This document shows, in pieces, positions 12,452 to 24,345 of a stretch of 64,000 nucleotides of DNA. The DNA is taken from positions 126,141,260-126,205,259 of the forward strand of contig OX375879.1 of NCBI GenBank assembly GCA_947359465.1, read 5' to 3'. The stretch comes from Metellina segmentata (lineage: Eukaryota; Arthropoda; Arachnida; Araneae; Tetragnathidae). Every line of letters starts with the position of its first letter. Positions within the stretch are counted from its first letter, which is position 1. The position numbers and the translations under genes are program-made. The notes beneath the pieces were generated by a model. That model saw nothing but the letters and a program-made list of their open reading frames with translations, ran no database searches and was not told the origin of the DNA.

Positions 12452-12490
12452 CTTTTTCAGATCTCCAAGACCTCAAATCTCTTTTTCAGA
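12452..12490 (+). repeat. Pair of CTTTTTCAGA direct repeats, 29 bases apart
   Basis: CTTTTTCAGA occurs at 12452-12461 and again at 12481-12490, directly left of the C tract. Each resembles a 3' splice site (pyrimidine run then CAG), and a third related TTCAGATCT lies at 12318-12326. In many right-hand copies the first box has mutated to CTTTTTCAAA, which would destroy the acceptor dinucleotide. That argues against a conserved splicing role. A short internal duplication is the simpler reading. Confidence 0.7.
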
Positions 12491-12491
12491 A

Positions 12492-12500
12492 CCCCCCCCC
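12492..12500 (+). repeat. C homopolymer (nine Cs here), length-variable between copies
   Basis: Each monomer carries a C run at this place, a G run on the other strand. Uninterrupted runs I counted range from 8 (for example near 20222, 24730, 35033 and 46630) to 13 (36964-36976). A second class is interrupted by A (CCCCCACCCCC). It accounts for most of the one- to three-base differences in monomer length and shifts any reading frame crossing it. Confidence 0.95.
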
Positions 12501-12543
12501 AAGACTTAGACTTCTTTACAACCAACAGGACCACCCAAAAAGC

Positions 12544-12730
12544 AGCACACCGCAACGAACCAATACTTATTTCCCTTTTTTATTTTTACCAAGTCCAGGA
12601 GCACACCGCGCCGACTACGCTCCCGAAAAGCGAACGAGGAACTTTTTACCAACACTCAGTAAGCGTCCAAACAGACTAACCTTCGAGCGGGTGGCAGCAC
12701 ACTAGTGTGGCTACCGCTCCCCAGCACACC
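12544..12730 (+). repeat. Four dispersed AGCACAC boxes in the right half of the monomer
   Basis: AGCACACC or AGCACACT occurs at 12544, 12600, 12696 and 12723, spaced 56, 96 and 27 bases. The third box overlaps the central palindrome. The boxes are confined to the right third of the unit, complementary in position to the AATAG cluster. Four copies of a seven-base word in under 200 bases is more than chance would give. Function is unknown. Confidence 0.75.
12686..12718 (+). other. Imperfect hairpin around an invariant palindrome
   Basis: The outer arms AGCGG (12686-12690) and CCGCT (12714-12718) are complementary. Inside them TGGC can pair with GCTA (one G.U pair in RNA), leaving a one-base and a two-base bulge. 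The centre is the perfect 12-base palindrome CACACTAGTGTG at 12698-12709. In the alternative monomer type the right arm reads GTGTCTACC, losing one G-C pair of the inner helix. Some right-hand copies read GTGTCTATC, which also weakens an outer pair. The ten-base core ACACTAGTGT was intact in every copy I read. It could be a dyad binding site or a cruciform or RNA stem, unproven. Confidence 0.7.
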
Positions 12731-15700
12731 CAATAGGGGAAGTACTAATAGTGTGCAAACTTCACCATCCATACAATAGGACCCAATCCTACCATACAAA
12801 TACGTTAAACCATGCCAAAATTACATCAAACTTTCGATTGGGTCATCCGGAAAATTGTGCGCCTTTTGATTATGGATGCGACATCGATTCTCCCCCTGGA
12901 ACCCAAAAGCTTTGGTTTCCCCATAGCTGCCTACAACCCAGACCTAACTTCAACTACATCTTCAGATCTACTCAATTAATAGAACATTCTCACGACAATA
13001 GAACTCCGCTTGTCAATAGAACAATGGAACTTCTTATGACAATAGGACAATTGAACCTTTCATGACAATAGAACTCAACTCTATAAACTCCTCTCTTTTT
13101 TAGATCTCCAAGACCTCAAATCTCTTTTTCAGAACCCCCCCCCCAAGACTTAGACTTCTTTACAACCAACAGGACCACCCAAAAAGCAGCACACCGCAAC
13201 GAACCAATACTTATTTCCCTTTTTTATTTTTACCAAGTCCAGGAGCACACCGCGCCGACTACGCTCCCGAAAAGCGAACGAGGAACTTTTTACCAACACT
13301 CAGTAAGCGTCCAAACAGACTAACCTTCGAGCGGGTGGCAGCACACTAGTGTGGCTACCGCTCCCCAGCACACCCAATAGGGGAAGTACTAATAGTGTGC
13401 AAACTTCACCATCCATACAATAGGACCCAATCCTACCATACAAATACGTTAAACCATGCCAAAATTACATCAAACTTTCGATTGGGTCATCCGGAAAATT
13501 GTGCGCCTTTTGATTATGGATGCGACATCGATTCTCCCCCTGGAACCCAAAAGCTTTGGTTTCCCCATAGCTGCCTACAACCCAGACCTAACTTCAACTA
13601 CATCTTCAGATCTACTCAATTAATAGAACATTCTCACGACAATAGAACTCCGCTTGTCAATAGAACAATGGAACTTCTTATGACAATAGAACAATTGAAC
13701 CTTTCATGACAATAGAACTCAACTCTATAAACTCCTCTCTTTTTCAGATCTCCAAGACCTCAAATCTCTTTTTCAGAACCCCCACCCCCAAGACTTAGAC
13801 TTCTTTACAACCAACAGGACCACCCAAAAAGCAGCACACCGCAACGAACCAATACTTATTTCCCTTTTTTATTTTTACCAAGTCCAGGAGCACACCGCGC
13901 CGACTACGCTCCCGAAAAGCGAACGAGGAACTTTTTACCAACACTCAGTAAGCGTCCAAACAGACTAACCTTCGAGCGGGTGGCAGCACACTAGTGTGGC
14001 TACCGCTCCCCAGCACACCCAATAGGGGAAGTACTAATAGTGTGCAAACTTCACCATCCATACAATAGGACCCAATCCTACCATACAAATACGTTAAACC
14101 ATGCCAAAATTACATCAAACTTTCGATTGGGTCATCCGGAAAATTGTGCGCCTTTTGATTATGGATGCGACATCGATTCTCCCCCTGGAACCCAAAAGCT
14201 TTGGTTTCCCCATAGCTGCCTACAACCCAGACCTAACTTCAACTACATCTTCAGATCTACTCAATTAATAGAACATTCTCACGACAATAGAACTCCGCTT
14301 GTCAATAGAACAATGGAACTTCTTATGACAATAGAACAATTGAACCTTTCATAACAATAGAACTCAACTCTATAAACTCCTCTCTTTTTCAGATCTCCAA
14401 GACCTCAAATCTCTTTTTCAGAACCCCCCCCCAAGACTTAGACTTCTTTACAACCAACAGGACCACCCAAAAAGCAGCACACCGCAACGAACCAATACTT
14501 ATTTCCCTTTTTTATTTTTACCAAGTCCAGGAGCACACCGCGCCGACTACGCTCCCGAAAAGCGAACGAGGAACTTTTTACCAACACTCAGTAAGCGTCC
14601 AAACAGACTAACCTTCGAGCGGGTGGCAGCACACTAGTGTGGCTACCGCTCCCCAGCACACCCAATAGGGGAAGTACTAATAGTGTGCAAACTTCACCAT
14701 CCATACAATAGGACCCAATCCTACCATACAAATACGTTAAACCATGCCAAAATTACATCAAACTTTCGATTGGGTCATCCGGAAAATTGTGCGCCTTTTG
14801 ATTATGGATGCGACATCGATTCTCCCCCTGGAACCCAAAAGCTTTGGTTTCCCCATAGCTGCCTACAACCCAGACCTAACTTCAACTACATCTTCAGATC
14901 TACTCAATTAATAGAACATTCTCACGACAATAGAACTCCGCTTGTCAATAGAACAATGGAACTTCTTATGACAATAGGACAATTGAACCTTTCATGACAA
15001 TAGAACTCAACTCTATAAACTCCTCTCTTTTTTAGATCTCCAAGACCTCAAATCTCTTTTTCAGAACCCCCCCCCCAAGACTTAGACTTCTTTACAACCA
15101 ACAGGACCACCCAAAAAGCAGCACACCGCAACGAACCAATACTTATTTCCCTTTTTTATTTTTACCAAGTCCAGGAGCACACCGCGCCGACTACGCTCCC
15201 GAAAAGCGAACGAGGAACTTTTTACCAACACTCAGTAAGCGTCCAAACAGACTAACCTTCGAGCGGGTGGCAGCACACTAGTGTGTCTACCGCTCCCCAG
15301 CACACCCAATAGGGGAAGTACTAATAGTGTGCAAACTTCACCATCCATACAATAGGACCCAATTCTACCATACAAATACGTTAAACCATGCCAAAATTAC
15401 ATCAAACATTCGATTGGGTCATCCGGAAAATTGTGCGCCTTTTGATTATGGATGCGACATCGATTCTCCCCCTGGAACCCAAAAGCTTTGGTTTCCCCAT
15501 AGCTGCCTACAACCCAGACCTAACTTCAACTACATCTTCAGATCTACTCAATTAATAGAACATTCTCACGACAATAGAACTCCGCTTGTCAATAGAACAA
15601 TGGAACTTCTTATGACAATAGAACAATTGAACCATTCATGACAATAGAACTCAACTCTATAAACTCCTCTCTTTTTCAGATCTCCAAGACCTCAAATCTC

Positions 15701-17569
15701 TTTTTCAGAACCCCCCCCCCCAAGACTTAGACTTCTTTACAACCAACAGGACCACCCAAAAAGCAGCACACCGCAACGAACCAATACCTATTTCCCTTTT
15801 TTATTTTTACCAAGTCCAGGAGCACACCGCGCCGACTACGCTCCCGAAAAGCGAACGAGGAACTTTTTACCAACACGCAGTAAGCGTCCAAACAGACTAA
15901 CCTTCGAGCGGGTGGCAGCACACTAGTGTGTCTACCGCTCCCCAGCACACCCAATAGGGGAAGTACTAATAGTGTGCAAACTTCACCATCCATACAATAG
16001 GACCCAATTCTACCATACAAATACGTTAAACCATGCCAAAATTACATCAAACATTCGATTGGGTCATCCGGAAAATTGTGCGCCTTTTGATTATGGATGC
16101 GACATCGATTCTCCCCCTGGAACCCAAAAGCTTTGGTTTCCCCATAGCTGCCTACAACCCAGAACTAACTTCAACTACATCTTCAGATCTACTCAATTAA
16201 TAGAACATTCTCACGACTATAGAACTCCGCTTGTCAATAGAACAATGGAACTTCTTATGACAATAGAACAATTGAACCTTTCATGACAATAGAACTCAAC
16301 TCTATAAACTCCTCTCTTTTTCAAATCTCCAAGACCTCAAATCTCTTTTTCAGAACCCCCACCCCCAGACTTAGACTTCTTTACAACCAACAGGACCACC
16401 CAAAAAGCAGCACACCGCAACGAACCAATACTTATTTCCCTTTTTTATTTTTACCAAGTCCAGGAGCACACCGCGCCGACTACGCTCCCGAAAAGCGAAC
16501 GAGGAACTTTTTACCAACACTCAGTAAGCGTCCAAACAGACTAACCTTCGAGCGGTTGGCAGCACACTAGTGTGTCTACCGCTCCCCAGCACACCCAATA
16601 GGGGAAGTACTAATAGTGTGCAAACTTCACCATCCATACAATAGGACCCAATCCTACCATACAAATACGTTAAACCATGCCAAAATTACATCAAACATTC
16701 GATTGGGTCATCCGGAAAATTGTGCGCCTTTTGATTATGGATGCGACATCTATTCTCCCCCTGGAACCCAAAAGCTTTGGTTTCCCCATAGCTGCCTACA
16801 ACCCAGACCTAACTTCAACTACATCTTCAGATCTACTCAATTAATAGAACATTCTCACGACAATAGAACTCCGCTTGTCAATAGAACAATGGAACTTCTT
16901 ATGACAATAGAACAATTGAACCTTTCATGACAATAGAACTCAACTCTATAAACTCCTCTCTTTTTCAGATCTCCAAGACCTCAAATCTCTTTTTCAGAAC
17001 CCCCCCCCCAAGACTTAGACTTCTTTACAACCAACAGGACCACCCAAAAAGCAGCACACCGCAACGAACCAATACTTATTTCCCTTTTTTATTTTTACCA
17101 AGTCCAGGAGCACACCGCGCCGACTACGCTCCCGAAAAGCGAACGAGGATCTTTTTACCAACACTCAGTAAGCGTCCAAACAGACTAACCTTCGAGCGGG
17201 TGGCAGCACACTAGTGTGTCTACCTCTCCCCAGCACACCCAATAGGGGAAGTACTAATAGTGTGCAAACTTCACCATCCATACAATAGGACCCAATTCTA
17301 CCATACAAATACGTTAAACCATGCCAAAATTACATCAAACATTCGATTGGGTCATCCGGAAAATTGTGCGCCTTTTGATTATGGATGCGACATCGATTCT
17401 CCCCCTGGAACCCAAAAGCTTTGGTTTCCCCATAGCTGCCTACAACCCAGACCTAACTTCAACTACATCTTCAGATCTACTCAATTAATAGAACATTCTC
17501 ACGACAATAGAACTCCGCTTGTCAATAGAACAATGGAACTTCTTATGACAATAGAACAATTGAACCTTT

Positions 17570-20500
17570 CATGACAATATAACTCAACTCTATAAACTCC
17601 TCTCTTTTTCAAATCTCCAAGACCTCAAATCTCTTTTTCAGAACCCCCACCCCCAGACTTAGACTTCTTTACAACCAACAGGACCACCCAAAAAGCAGCA
17701 CACCGCAACGAACCAATACTTATTTCCCTTTTTTATTTTTACCAAGTCCAGGAGCACACCGCGCCGACTACGCTCCCGAAAAGCGAACGAGGAACTTTTT
17801 ACCAACACTCAGTAAGCGTCCAAACAGACTAACCTTCGAGCGGGTGGCAGCACACTAGTGTGTCTACCGCTCCCCAGCACACCCAATAGGGGAAGTACTA
17901 ATAGTGTGCAAATTTCACCATCCATACAATAGGACCCAATCCTACCATACAAATACGTTAAACCATGCCAAAATTACATCAAACATTCGATTGGGTCATC
18001 CGGAAAATTGTGCGCCTTTTGATTATGGATGCGACATCTATTCTCCCCCTGGAACCCAAAAGCTTTGGTTTCCCCATAGCTGCCTACAACCCAGACCTAA
18101 CTTCAACTACATCTTCAGATCTACTCAATTAATAGAACATTCTCACGACAATAGAACTCCGCTTGTCAATAGAACAATGGAACTTCTTATGACAATAGAA
18201 CAATTGAACCTTTCATGACAATAGAACTCAACTCTATAAACTCCTCTCTTTTTCAGATCTCCAAGACCTCAAATCTCTTTTTCAGAACCCCCCCCCCCAA
18301 GACTTAGACTTCTTTACAACCAACAGGACCACCCAAAAAGCAGCACACCGCAACGAACCAATACTTATTTCCCTTTTTTATTTTTACCAAGTCCAGGAGC
18401 ACACCGCGCCGACTACGCTCCCGAAAAGCGAACGAGGAACTTTTTACCAACACTCAGTAAGCGTCCAAACAGACTAACCTTCGAGCGGGTGGCAGCACAC
18501 TAGTGTGTCTACCTCTCCCCAGCACACCCAATAGGGGAAGTACTAATAGTGTGCAAACTTCACCATCCATACAATAGGACCCAATTCTACCATACAAATA
18601 CGTTAAACCATGCCAAAATTACATCAAACATTCGATTGGGTCATCCGGAAAATTGTGCGCCTTTTGATTATGGATGCGACATCGATTCTCCCCCTGGAAC
18701 CCAAAAGCTTTGGTTTCCCCATAGCTGCCTACAACCCAGACCTAACTTCAACTACATCTTCAGATCTACTCAATTAATAGAACATTCTCACGACAATAGA
18801 ACTCCGCTTGTCAATAGAACAATGGAACTTCTTATGACAATAGAACAATTGAACCTTTCATGACAATAGAACTCAACTCTATAAACTCCTCTCTTTTTCA
18901 AATCTCCAAGACCTCAAATCTCTTTTTCAGAACGCCCACCCCCAAGACTTAGACTTCTTTACAACCAACAGGACCACCCAAAAAGCAGCACACCGCAACG
19001 AACCAATACTTATTTCCCTTTTTTATTTTTACCAAGTCCAGGAGCACACCGCGCCGACTACGCTCCCGAAAAGCGAACGAGGAACTTTTTACCAACACTC
19101 AGTAAGCGTCCAAACAGACTAACCTTCGAGCGGGTGGCAGCACACTAGTGTGGCTACCGCTCCCCAGCACACCCAATAGGGGAAGTACTAATAGTGTGCA
19201 AACTTCACCATCCATACAATAGGACCCAATTCTAACATACAAATACGTTAAACCATGCCAAAATTACATCAAACATTCGATTGGGTCATCCGGAAAATTG
19301 TGCGCCTTTTGATTATGGATGCGACATCGATTCTCCCCCTGGAACCCAAAAGCTTTGGTTTCCCCATAGCTGCCTACAACCCAGACCTAACTTCAACTAC
19401 ATCTTCAGATCTACTCAATTAATAGAACATTCTCACGACAATAGAACTCCGCTTGTCAATAGAACAATGGAACTTCTTATGACAATAGAACAATTGAACC
19501 TTTCATGACAATATAACTCAACTCTATAAACTCCTCTCTTTTTCAAATCTCCAAGACCTCAAATCTCTTTTTCAGAACCCCCACCCCCAGACTTAGACTT
19601 CTTTACAACCAACAGGACCACCCAAAAAGCAGCACACCGCAACGAACCAATACTTATTTCCCTTTTTTATTTTTACCAAGTCCAGGAGCACACCGCGCCG
19701 ACTACGCTCCCGAAAAGCGAACGAGGAACTTTTTACCAACACTCAGTAAGCGTCCAAACAGACTAACCTTCGAGCGGGTGGCAGCACACTAGTGTGTCTA
19801 CCGCTCCCCAGCACACCCAATAGGGGAAGTACTAATAGTGTGCAAACTTCACCATCCATACAATAGGACCCAATCCTACCATACAAATACGTTAAACCAT
19901 GCCAAAATTACATCAAACATTCGATTGGGTCATCCGGAAAATTGTGCGCCTTTTGATTATGGATGCGACATCTATTCTCCCCCTGGAACCCAAAAGCTTT
20001 GGTTTCCCCATAGCTGCCTACAACCCAGACCTAACTTCAACTACATCTTCAGATCTACTCAATTAATAGAACATTCTCACGACAATAGAACTCCGCTTGT
20101 CAATAGAACAATGGAACTTCTTATGACAATAGAACAATTGAACCTTTCATGACAATAGAACTCAACTCTATAAACTCCTCTCTTTTTCAGATCTCCAAGA
20201 CCTCAAATCTCTTTTTCAGAACCCCCCCCAAGACTTAGACTTCTTTACAACCAACAGGACCACCCAAAAAGCAGCACACCGCAACGAACCAATACTTATT
20301 TCCCTTTTTTATTTTTACCAAGTCCAGGAGCACACCGCGCCGACTACGCTCCCGAAAAGCGAACGAGGAACTTTTTACCAACACTCAGTAAGCGTCCAAA
20401 CAGACTAACCTTCGAGCGGGTGGCAGCACACTAGTGTGTCTACCTCTCCCCAGCACACCCAATAGGGGAAGTACTAATAGTGTGCAAACTTCACCATCCA

Positions 20501-20875
20501 TACAATAGGACCCAATTCTACCATACAAATACGTTAAACCATGCCAAAATTACATCAAACATTCGATTGGGTCATCCGGAAAATTGTGCGCCTTTTGATT
20601 ATGGATGCGACATCGATTCTCCCCCTGGAACCCAAAAGCTTTGGTTTCCCCATAGCTGCCTACAACCCAGACCTAACTTCAACTACATCTTCAGATCTAC
20701 TCAATTAATAGAACATTCTCACGACAATAGAACTCCGCTTGTCAATAGAACAATGGAACTTCTTATGACAATAGAACAATTGAACCTTTCATGACAATAG
20801 AACTCAACTCTATAAACTCCTCTCTTTTTCAAATCTCCAAGACCTCAAATCTCTTTTTCAGAACGCCCACCCCCA
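17570..20875 (+). repeat. Trimer-offset duplication inside section C
   Basis: GACAATATAACTC occurs near 17571 and 19505. The ATCTAT change follows at 18037 and 19971, and GAACGCCC before an interrupted C tract follows at about 18931 and 20862. All three offsets are 1932-1934 bases, so a three-monomer segment was copied next to itself. The copy starting at 19194 has a recombinant left part (TGTGGCT flank with AAACATTCGA) and a private CTAACATAC, so the junction lies within it. Confidence 0.85.
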
Positions 20876-21124
20876 AGACTTAGACTTCTTTACAACCAAC
20901 AGGACCACCCAAAAAGCAGCACACCGCAACGAACCAATACTTATTTCCCTTTTTTATTTTTACCAAGTCCAGGAGCACACCGCGCCGACTACGCTCCCGA
21001 AAAGCGAACGAGGAACTTTTTACCAACACTCAGTAAGCGTCCAAACAGACTAACCTTCGAGCGGGTGGCAGCACACTAGTGTGGCTACCGCTCCCCAGCA
21101 CACCCAATAGGGGAAGTACTAATA

Positions 21125-22411
21125 GTGTGCAAACTTCACCATCCATACAATAGGACCCAATCCTACCATACAAATACGTTAAACCATGCCAAAATTACAT
21201 CAAACTTTCGATTGGGTCATCCGGAAAAGTGTGCGCCTTTTGATTATGGATGAGACATCGATTCTCCCCCTGGAACCCAAAAGCTTTGGTTTCCCCATAG
21301 CTGCCTACAACCCAGACCTAACTTCAACTACATCTTCAGATCTACTCAATTAATAGAACATTCTCACGACAATAGAACTCCGCTTGTCAATAGAACAATG
21401 GAACTTCTTATGACAATAGAACAATTGAACCTTTCATAACAATAGAACTCAACTCTATAAACTCCTCTCTTTTTCAGATCTCCAAGACCTCAAATCTCTT
21501 TTTCAGAACCCCCCCCCCAAGACTTAGACTTCTTTACAACCAACAGGACCACCCAAAAAGAAGCACACCGCAACGAACCAATACTTATTTCCCTTTTTTA
21601 TTTTTACCAAGTCCAGGAGCACACCGCGCCGACTACGCTCCCGAAAAGCGAACGAGGAACTTTTTACCAACACTCAGTAAGCGTCCAAACAGACTAACCT
21701 TCGAGCGGGTGGCAGCACACTAGTGTGGCTACCGCTCCCCAGCACACCCAATAGGGGAAGTACTAATAGTGTGCAAACTTCACCATCCATACAATAGGAC
21801 CCAATCCTACCATACAAATACGTTAAACCATGCCAAAATTACATCAAACTTTCGATTGGGTCATCCGGAAAATTGTGCGCCTTTTGATTATTGATGCGAC
21901 ATCGATTCTCCCCCTGGAACCCAAAAGCTTTGGTTTCCACATAGCTGCCTACAACCCAGACCTAACTTCAACTACATCTTCAGATCTACTCAATTAATAG
22001 AACATTCTCACGACAATAGAACTCCGCTTGTCAATAGAACAATGGAACTTCTTATGACAATAGAACAATTGAACCATTCATGACAATAGAACTCAACTCT
22101 ATAAACTCCTCTCTTTTTCAGATCTCCAAGACCTCAAATCTCTTTTTCAGAACCCCCCCCCAAGACTTAGACTTCTTTACAACCAACAGGACCACCCAAA
22201 AAGCAGCACACCGCAACGAACCAATACATATTTCCCTTTTTTATTTTTACCAAGTCCAGGAGCACACCGCGCCGACTACGCTCCCAAAAAGCGAACGAGG
22301 AACTTTTTACCAACACGCAGTAAGCGTCCAAACAGACTAACCTTCGAGCGGGTGGCAGCACACTAGTGTGTCTACCGCTCCCCAGCACACCCAATAGGGG
22401 AAGTACTAATA
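21125..22411 (+). repeat. Two locally diverged monomers
   Basis: These two copies carry an unusual number of changes not seen elsewhere: 21229 (T to G), 21253 (C to A), 21561 (C to A), 21892 (G to T), 21939 (C to A), 22228 (T to A) and 22286 (G to A). Most other copies have none or one private change. The pair has evidently escaped recent homogenisation or was sequenced less accurately. Length and order of all modules are normal. Confidence 0.85.
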
Positions 22412-24345
22412 GTGTGCAAACTTCACCATCCATACAATAGGACCCAATTCTACCATACAAATACGTTAAACCATGCCAAAATTACATCAAACATTCGATT
22501 GGGTCATCCGGAAAATTGTGCGCCTTTTGATTATGGATGCGACATCGATTCTCCCCCTGGAACCCAAAAGCTTTGGTTTTCCCATAGCTGCCTACAACCC
22601 AGACCTAACTTCAACTACATCCTCAGATCTACTCAATTAATAGAACATTCTCACGACTATAGAACTCCGCTTGTCAATAGAACAATGGAACTTCTTATGA
22701 CAATAGAACAATTGAACCTTTCATGACAATAGAACTCAACTCTATAAACTCCTCTCTTTTTCAAATCTCCAAGACCTCAAATCTCTTTTTCAGAACCCCC
22801 ACCCCCAGACTTAGACTTCTTTACAACCAACAGGACCACCCAAAAAGCAGCACACCGCAACGAACCAATACTTATTTCCCTTTTTTATTTTTACCAAGTC
22901 CAGGAGCACAACGCGCCGACTACGCTCCCGAAAAGCGAACGAGGAACTTTTTACCAACACTCAGTAAGCGTCCAAACAGACTAACCTTCGAGCGGGTGGC
23001 AGCACACTAGTGTGGCTACCGCTCCCCAGCACACCCAATAGGGGAAGTACTAATAGTGTGCAAACTTCACCATCCATACAATAGGACCCAATCCTACCAT
23101 ACAAATACGTTAAACCATGCCAAAATTACATCAAACTTTCGATTGGGTCATCCGGAAAATTGTGCGCCTTTTGATTATGGATGCGACATCGATTCTCCCC
23201 CTGGAACCCAAAAGCTTTGGTTTCCCCATAGCTGCCTACAACCCAGACCTAACTTCAACTACATCTTCAGATCTACTCAATTAATAGAACATTCTCACGA
23301 CAATAGAACTCCGCTTGTCAATAGAACAATGGAACTTCTTATGACAATAGAACAATTGAACCTTTCATGACAATAGAACTCAACTCTATAAACTCCTCTC
23401 TTTTTCAGATCTCCAAGACCTCAAATCTCTTTTTCAGAACCCCCCCCCCCAAGACTTAGACTTCTTTACAACCAACAGGACCACCCAAAAAGCAGCACAC
23501 CGCAACGAACCAATACTTATTTCCCATTTTTATTTTTACCAAGTCCAGGAGCACACCGCGCCGACTACGCTCCCGAAAAGCGAACGAGGAACTTTTTACC
23601 AACACTCAGTAAGCGTCCAAACAGACTAACCTTCGAGCGGGTGGCAGCACACTAGTGTGTCTACCGCTCCCCAGCACACCCAATAGGGGAAGTACTAATA
23701 GTGTGCAAACTTCACCATCCATACAATAGGACCCAATTCTACCATACAAATACGTTAAACCATGCCAAAATTACATCAAACATTCGATTGGGTCATCCGG
23801 AAAATTGTGCGCCTTTTGATTATGGATGCGACATCGATTCTCCCCCTGGAACCCAAAAGCTTTGGTTTCCCCATAGCTGCCTACAACCCAGACCTAACTT
23901 CAACTACATCTTCAGATCTACTCAATTAATAGAACATTCTCACGACAATAGAACTCCGCTTGTCAATAGAACAATGGAACTTCTTATGACAATAGAACAA
24001 TTGAACCTTTCATGACAATAGAACTCAACTCTATAAACTCCTCTCTTTTTCAAATCTCCAAGACCTCAAATCTCTTTTTCAGAACCCCCACCCCCAAGAC
24101 TTAGACTTCTTTACAACCAACAGGACCACACAAAAAGCAGCACACCGCAACGAACCAATACTTATTTCCCTTTTTTATTTTTACCAAGTCCAGGAGCACA
24201 CCGCGCCGACTACGCTCCCGAAAAGCGAACGAGGAACTTTTTACCAACACTCAGTAAGCGTCCAAACAGACTAACCTTCGAGCGGGTGGCAGCACACTAG
24301 TGTGGCTACCGCTCCCCAGCACACCCAATAGGGGAAGTACTAATA

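Larger units (their letters stand above)
12108..12750 (+). repeat. Reference monomer (643 bases) used to describe unit anatomy
   Basis: This copy is close to the common sequence type. Its main departure is CATAAC instead of CATGAC at 12418-12423. From left to right it holds TCCGGA (12203-12208), ATCGAT (12240-12245), the AAGCTT dyad (12257-12274), AGATCT (12321-12326), the AATAG box cluster (12331-12430), TATAAA (12439-12444), two CTTTTTCAGA boxes (12452 and 12481), nine Cs (12492-12500), four AGCACAC boxes (12544-12730), the hairpin (12686-12718) and AGTACT (12741-12746). The unit boundary at GTGTGC is arbitrary, as in any tandem array. Confidence 0.95.
12108..15290 (+). repeat. Trimer-offset duplication
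   Basis: The monomers starting at 12108 and 12751 are repeated at 14040 and 14683, offset 1932 bases (three monomers). Shared private changes are CATAAC (12418 and 14350), AATAGGACAA (13044 and 14976) and CTCTTTTTTAGATC (about 13094 and 15026). The match ends before the palindrome flank of the last copy. That flank reads TGTGTCT near 15283, whereas the corresponding earlier copy reads TGTGGCT. Confidence 0.9.
8887..15326 (+). repeat. Array section B: 10 monomers, with an 11-monomer-offset repeat and a trimer duplication
   Basis: Monomer starts are 8887, 9532, 10176, 10820, 11463, 12108, 12751, 13395, 14040 and 14683. The copies from 8887 to 11463 repeat, in order, the markers of the copies from 1802 to 4377. 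These are TCCTTTC (2140, 9225), a CTCATTTTTT segment followed by CACAACC (2852, 9932), CATAAC (3402, 10487) and GTGCGAAC (4378, 11464). The copy at 8887 has lost one G near 9050. The later copies contain a trimer duplication, listed separately. Confidence 0.93.
15327..24345 (+). repeat. Array section C: 14 monomers, ATCTAT-variant domain with a 10-monomer-offset repeat
   Basis: Monomer starts are 15327, 15972, 16616, 17260, 17904, 18549, 19194, 19838, 20480, 21125, 21769, 22412, 23056 and 23701. The alternative AAACATTCGA type dominates up to about 20.8 kb. Copies at 16616, 17904 and 19838 read ATCTAT where others read ATCGAT. Markers GAACCATTCATG (15631 and 22072), ACACGCAG (15874 and 22314) and GACTATAGAAC (16215 and 22655) recur at an offset of 6440, ten monomers. 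TACCTCTCC beside the hairpin marks units entering 17260, 18549 and 20480. Confidence 0.93.

Noticed and set aside
12681..12697. A CENP-B-box-like stretch (TTCGAGCGGG).
   Set aside because: The TTCG and CGGG elements are present but only one base apart. The known box needs seven intervening bases including a fixed A. The minus-strand GGTTCGTTG stretch also lacks the second half.
15727..16020. A 97-codon minus-strand open frame, seen also at 22167-22460.
   Set aside because: It is open only in the two copies that share the ACACGCAG change, which removes a stop present in the other copies. These two are related by the 10-monomer-offset repeat. No family is recognisable.
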